From Verrucomicrobiota bacterium (GTDB lineage: Bacteria > Verrucomicrobiota > Verrucomicrobiia > Verrucomicrobiales > V1-33): a stretch of DNA of 64,000 bases. The notes below the pieces were generated by a model. The model had not been told where the DNA came from, did no database searches, and saw only the letters and a list, made by a program, of their open reading frames with translations. Shown piece by piece: positions 60,369 through 64,000 of this stretch. Numbering within the stretch: position 1 is the stretch's first letter; each line of letters begins with the position of its first letter. The position numbers were made by a program, and so were the translations under genes. Location: the NCBI GenBank assembly GCA_003402705.1, contig QQNF01000009.1, positions 1-64,000 on the forward strand, in the 5' to 3' direction.

Positions 60369-62465
60369 ATGATTATTGCTACATCCGAGTTTCTTCTTCA
60401 CAATGGCATCACGCTGGCGCTGGTGCTGGCGGTTTTTGGCCTGCTGGTAGCGATCTGGCTGATTGGGCGGATCCGTACGGCGTCGCCGGGGAATGAGCGG
60501 ATGATTGAGGTGGCTGCGGCGGTGCAGGAGGGGGCGAGGGCGTATTTGAATCGGCAGGTGGTGGCGGTGGGGGTGATTGCGGCGGTGATTGCGGTGCTTT
60601 TGTTTGTGTGGAAGCGGTCGGCCCCGTTGCCGCTGGGATTTGTGACTGGGGCGGTGTGTTCGCTGGCGGCTGGGTATATTGGGATGCGGATTGCGGTGCT
60701 GGCGAACGTGCGGACGACGCAGGCGGCGTCGGAGAGCGAGGCTGGGGCGTTGCGGATTGCGTTTAATGGGGGAGCGGTGACGGGGTTGCTGGTGGTGGGG
60801 CTGGCGCTGCTGAGTGTGGGTGGGTTTTTTGCGGTGATGCGGCCGCACGGGACGGGGGAAGCGGTGAGCAGCCTTGTGGGGCTGGCGCTGGGGGCGAGTC
60901 TGATCTCGGTGTTTGCGCGATTGGGCGGGGGGATTTACACGAAGGCGGCGGATGTGGGGGCGGATCTGGTGGGGAAGGTGGAGTCGAATCTGAGCGAGGA
61001 TGATCCGCGGAATCCGGCGACGATTGCGGACAATGTGGGGGACAATGTGGGGGATTGTGCGGGGATGGCGGCGGACGTGTTTGAGACGTATGCGGTGAGT
61101 CTGATTGGGGCGCTGCTGATCAGTACGCTGCAGCTGAAGGGAGTGGAAGGCGGGCTGGTGTATCCGTTTGCGATCGGTGGGATTTCGATCATCACGGCGG
61201 TGCTGGGGGTGCTGTATGTGAATCTGCGGGCGGCGTCGGGTCGGGCGGATCGGGTGTTGATTGAGGGCGTGATTGTGTCGGGGATTCTTTCGGCATTGCT
61301 GTACTGGCCGGCGACGACGGCGCTGCTGCCGGCGACGCTGGAGATCGGGGGGAAGGTGTACACGCAGGTGGGGATTTATGGGAGTGCGCTGGTTGGGTTG
61401 CTGATGACGTTTGGGGCGGTGTTCATTACGAATTACTATACCTCGACGGCGTATGCGCCGGTGCGGAACATTGCGAAGGCGTCGGAGACTGGGCATGCGA
61501 CGAACATCATTGCGGGGATTGCGGTGGGGAACATGGCGACGGCGCTGCCGGTGCTGCTGATTGCGGTGTCGATCTGGCTGAGTTATGCGTGGGGTGATTT
61601 GTTCGGGGTGGCGACGGCGGTGATGAGCATGCTGAGCATGGCTGGGATTATCATTTCGCTGGATGCGTTCGGGCCGATCACGGACAATGCGGGAGGGATT
61701 GCGGTGATGAGCGGGTTGCCGGAGTCGGTGCGGGCGCGGACGGACGCGCTGGATGCGGTGGGGAACACGATGAAGGCGGTGACGAAGGGGTATGCGATTG
61801 CTTCGGCCGGGCTGGCGGCGCTGGTGTTGTTCGGGTCTTACTATCTGGAGCTGGAGGACAAGTTGCGGGCGGCGGGCAAGCTGCTGGCTGGGGAGAGTGT
61901 GGAGTTTTCTCTGAAGGATCCGCGGGTGATCATTGGGATGTTCCTTGGCGGGCTGCTGCCATTTTTGTTCAGTGCGATGGGGATCAGTGCGGTGGGGCGG
62001 GCGGCTGGGGCGGTGGTGGTGGAGGTGCGGCGGCAGATTGCGAAGTTCCCGGGGATTCTGACTGGGGAGCAGAAGCCTGAGTATGCGGCGTGTGTGGATA
62101 TTGTGACGAAGGCGGCGTTGCGGGAGATGGTGCTGCCGGCGCTGTTGCCGGTGGCTGGGGTGCTGGCGGTGGCGGCGATTCCGCAGCTTGGGCGTGAAGC
62201 GCTGGGTGGGTTTCTGATGGGGACGATCGTGACGGGGTTGTTTGTGGGGATTTCGATGACGTCTGCTGGTGGTGCGTGGGACAATGCGAAGAAGTACATT
62301 GAGGAAGGCAACCATGGCGGGAAGGGCAGTGACGCGCACAAGGCGGCGGTGACGGGCGACACGGTGGGTGATCCTTACAAGGACACGGCGGGGCCGGCGA
62401 TCAATCCGATGATCAAGGTGGTGAACATCGTGGCGATTCTGGTGATTGAGCTGTTCTTCCTGTGA
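60369..62465 (+). CDS. hppA: Membrane-bound proton-pumping pyrophosphatase
   Basis: This integral membrane enzyme hydrolyses pyrophosphate to pump H+ (or Na+). The 698-residue protein has about 16 helices and core motifs: [62 protein letters not shown] (metal/substrate binding), [15 protein letters not shown], and a C-terminal [46 protein letters not shown]. The [13 protein letters not shown] segment has Lys where potassium-dependent enzymes have Ala, which suggests the K+-independent class. ATG 60369 opens the first helix; the upstream frame is spacer. Confidence 0.95.
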   Translation: MIIATSEFLLHNGITLALVLAVFGLLVAIWLIGRIRTASPGNERMIEVAAAVQEGARAYLNRQVVAVGVIAAVIAVLLFVWKRSAPLPLGFVTGAVCSLAAGYIGMRIAVLANVRTTQAASESEAGALRIAFNGGAVTGLLVVGLALLSVGGFFAVMRPHGTGEAVSSLVGLALGASLISVFARLGGGIYTKAADVGADLVGKVESNLSEDDPRNPATIADNVGDNVGDCAGMAADVFETYAVSLIGALLISTLQLKGVEGGLVYPFAIGGISIITAVLGVLYVNLRAASGRADRVLIEGVIVSGILSALLYWPATTALLPATLEIGGKVYTQVGIYGSALVGLLMTFGAVFITNYYTSTAYAPVRNIAKASETGHATNIIAGIAVGNMATALPVLLIAVSIWLSYAWGDLFGVATAVMSMLSMAGIIISLDAFGPITDNAGGIAVMSGLPESVRARTDALDAVGNTMKAVTKGYAIASAGLAALVLFGSYYLELEDKLRAAGKLLAGESVEFSLKDPRVIIGMFLGGLLPFLFSAMGISAVGRAAGAVVVEVRRQIAKFPGILTGEQKPEYAACVDIVTKAALREMVLPALLPVAGVLAVAAIPQLGREALGGFLMGTIVTGLFVGISMTSAGGAWDNAKKYIEEGNHGGKGSDAHKAAVTGDTVGDPYKDTAGPAINPMIKVVNIVAILVIELFFL

Positions 62466-62671
62466 GGGGGAAGTCGGAGGACTGGCCGAGAATGGCACCG
62501 GCGATTTCGCGATTGGAGAGGGCCGTGGCGAGGAGGGTGTTGTCGGGCGAAAATTTTCCGGGGGCGAGCTACTTTCTGCTGGACTGGGAGGGTGACCTCT
62601 AGTACTTCAAGGGGTGTACTGGTGCCCTTTGATGGCTGCCATTCGAATTTCCAACCCAACCCAAATCCTAA

Positions 62672-63364
62672 ATGAACCAATCCAGACTCACAATGAGCTT
62701 CGCTGGAGTTGCTGCGATGGTGGCGCTTTCTCTTGGAGCCCCTGCCAGCGCGGTGGCTGCCGACTGTGGCGGAGAAGCCAAGAAGGTGGCGAAGGCCATC
62801 GGTGCGAATCCTGAGAGCACGCTGAAAGTCGTTGCTGAGCTTGTTTCGGCGTCGCCGAAGTGCTCGTGCGAGATTGTGAAGGCTGCCATTTCTGTTTCGA
62901 AGGCGGACAAGGACATGGTGGTTCAGATTGTGACGACGGCTGCGGATGCTGCGCCTGAGGAAGTGGCGAGCATCATCAACTGTGCGGTGCAGACTTCTCC
63001 TGAGTCGGCGAGCTTGATTGCTGCGAAGTACGGCAGTGTGACGGCTGGTGCGGGCAAGGGCGTGGTGCCGACGGGCAAAGAACCGGTGGCGACTGGCAAG
63101 GGCAAGGTTCCTGTTGAGCCTGTGAAGGAAGATGATTACACGTGGGACTTCGGTCTGATGCAGCCGGGTGTGGGTGGGATTTATCTGATCACGCCTGGTG
63201 GTGGGGTTGGGTATGCGCCTGGGCAGCCTCGTCCTGGGGACAAGGATGGTGACGGCATCCCTGATGCGTACGATCCGAATCCGAACAAGCCCAACAATCC
63301 GAATGAGAACACGGGTGGCAACAGGCCAACGAGGCCGGTGCGTCCGCCAGGACCGATTTCCTGA
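62672..63364 (+). CDS. Exported protein with a calcium-binding repeat and Pro/Asn tail
   Basis: The 230-residue protein has a signal peptide (LTMSFAGVAAMVALSLGAPASAVA). Next is a helical domain (about 32-125) with two similar sections: EVAKAIGANPESTLKVVAELVSASP-like and EIVKAAISVSKADKDMVVQIV...EVASIINCAVQTSPESASLIAAKYG, each ending with Cys. A Gly-rich linker then leads to DKDGDGIPDAYDPNPNKPNNPNE, a thrombospondin type 3-like Ca-binding loop, and a Pro/Arg end. It probably sits on the surface. Codon use is less G-biased, as with the LamG/PA14 gene, which often marks high expression. It has a C/A-rich leader without a Shine-Dalgarno. Function unknown. Confidence 0.8.
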   Translation: MNQSRLTMSFAGVAAMVALSLGAPASAVAADCGGEAKKVAKAIGANPESTLKVVAELVSASPKCSCEIVKAAISVSKADKDMVVQIVTTAADAAPEEVASIINCAVQTSPESASLIAAKYGSVTAGAGKGVVPTGKEPVATGKGKVPVEPVKEDDYTWDFGLMQPGVGGIYLITPGGGVGYAPGQPRPGDKDGDGIPDAYDPNPNKPNNPNENTGGNRPTRPVRPPGPIS

Positions 63365-63397
63365 ATTTTACTGCGGGATATTCCTGTAGAGTGCGCG

Positions 63398-63430
63398 ACA
63401 GCCTCTCCTGATGAAGGGAGAGGCTGTTTC
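63398..63430 (+). terminator. Intrinsic terminator after the exported Ca-binding protein
   Basis: ACAGCCTCTCC pairs with GGAGAGGCTGT around TGATGAAG, followed by TTTC. Strong stem, short T-run. Confidence 0.8.
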
Positions 63431-63452
63431 GTATGTGGGGGGAAGGTGGGAA

Positions 63453-63487
63453 AATAGTAAATAGTAAATGGTAAATGGTAAAAGGTA
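63453..63487 (+). repeat. Heptamer tandem repeat (AATAGTA type), second array
   Basis: Units AATAGTA, AATAGTA, AATGGTA, AATGGTA, AAAGGTA run in register, 23 bases after the terminator, matching the array overlapping queC. It is followed by AGTTAGAAGTGGGAAGGGTGAAGTGGG, a looser repeat of the same kind. Confidence 0.85.
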
Positions 63488-63565
63488 TGAAGCAGGGAGG
63501 GGAGGGAAGTTAGAAGTGGGAAGGGTGAAGTGGGAAATCTGAAGGGGTAAGGGGTGAGGTTGGGG

Positions 63566-64000
63566 TTACATGAGTTCGTGGGCGAGGATGCTGATGGTGT
63601 AGATGGCGGCGGTTTCGGTGCGGAGGATGATGGGGCCGAGGCTGAGGGGGAGGAAGCCTTGGGAGCGAGCGAGGCCGTATTCTGCTGGGGTGAAGTCGCC
63701 TTCTGGGCCGATGAGGACGAGGGCGTGGCGGATGGGGATGGGGGATGAGGAGGCGGCGTCTGCGAGGATGGATTTGAGGCGGCGTGCGTCGGGGTCGATG
63801 GCGGCGATGAGTTTGAGGTCTGCGTGTGGGGAGGAGGCGATGAATTGGTCCATGGAGACGGGGGAATGGACGGTGGGGAGCCAGTTTTGGCCGCATTGTT
63901 TGCAGGCTTCGATGGTGGTGCGCTGCCATTTGTCGCGGCGGTCGGTGCGTTCGGAGGCGTCGAGGCGGACGATGGTGCGTTCGCTGATGAGTGGGATGAT
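63566..64000 (-). CDS. rsmE: 16S rRNA m3U1498 methyltransferase RsmE (5' end outside window)
   Basis: The 144 visible residues are the C-terminal part of RsmE, a SPOUT methyltransferase that methylates U1498 of 16S rRNA. Motifs are IIPLISERTIVRL, RRDKWQRTTIEACKQCGQNWLPTV, ALVLIGPEGDFTPAEYGLARSQGFLPLSLGPIILRTETAAIYTISIL with the knot's SAM-binding GPEG and LG..ILRTETA. The gene runs off the right edge on the - strand, so its start is not seen. The ATG at 63853 is internal, not the true start. Confidence 0.95.
   Translation of the reverse strand: MIPLISERTIVRLDASERTDRRDKWQRTTIEACKQCGQNWLPTVHSPVSMDQFIASSPHADLKLIAAIDPDARRLKSILADAASSSPIPIRHALVLIGPEGDFTPAEYGLARSQGFLPLSLGPIILRTETAAIYTISILAHELM

Noticed and set aside
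60276-62498. A 740-codon - strand open frame opposite hppA
   Set aside because: Its product is His/Arg/Pro-rich nonsense while the + strand shows every conserved pyrophosphatase motif.

Overview
The window looks like a chromosomal segment of a GC-rich member of the Verrucomicrobiota, most likely Verrucomicrobiales; the genus cannot be fixed from sequence alone. The evidence is the mix of families: secreted DUF1501, DUF1552 and DUF1592-type proteins, a sulfatase, a PQQ-type dehydrogenase fused to cytochrome c, PA14/LamG giant surface proteins, a PEP-CTERM signal, a GntR-LacI hybrid regulator, a Tat-exported sugar-phosphate-isomerase-like protein, a large Ser/Thr-kinase-like TPR protein and many A/C-rich leaders without a Shine-Dalgarno. 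The + strand is G-rich throughout, even across genes on the - strand. This creates long spurious antisense ORFs and suggests a strong replication-strand bias.

Layout. 1-4.8 kb: MgtC-like membrane protein, sulfotransferase, a protein with an internal duplication, and a secreted thioredoxin-like protein whose frame is interrupted by one in-frame UGA in its presumed redox motif (candidate selenocysteine). 4.9-7.9 kb: cobalamin riboswitch followed by a fused PEP-CTERM/surface protein and a pseudopilin-like protein. 8-10.6 kb: serine acetyltransferase, SprT-like protein, SH3-like protein, stand-alone NuoB. 10.6-24.6 kb: secreted PQQ-type dehydrogenase, GntR-LacI regulator, giant LamG/PA14 protein, NIF3, histidine phosphatase, DUF1501 plus sulfatase, pyruvyl transferase. 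24.6-26.1 kb: a gene of unknown function followed by about 600 bp of repeats.

26-34 kb: isomerase-like protein, RecG, the ClpP-ClpX pair, HisRS, and the QueF-QueC pair for 7-deazaguanine (queuosine) synthesis. 34-40.5 kb: mostly - strand, with a DUF3482-like GTPase next to a frameshifted remnant, then a probable operon of hypothetical protein, CrcB, cyclic-nucleotide-binding protein, PII, secreted protein and TSUP permease. 40.7-49.8 kb: BlaI-like repressor fused in frame to a histone-H1-like tail, cytochrome c, a DUF1592/DUF1552 pair, PbpC and a Xer recombinase. 49.9-64 kb: kinase-like TPR protein lacking the catalytic Asp, ThiS, a HemN-like radical SAM protein with a chorismate-lyase-like partner, a membrane protein/winged-helix pair flanked by matching palindromes (the second just upstream of ispH), NadB, MogA/MoaB, fasciclin protein, proton-pumping pyrophosphatase, a Ca-binding secreted protein and the 3' part of rsmE.

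The strongest leads for new biology are the UGA-containing thioredoxin-like gene, the riboswitch-controlled fused surface protein with its pseudopilin partner, the BlaI/H1 fusion, the palindrome pair linking a small regulator to ispH, and strand-polarised TTAGGG hexamers. No rRNA, tRNA, CRISPR array, transposase or integron was seen.
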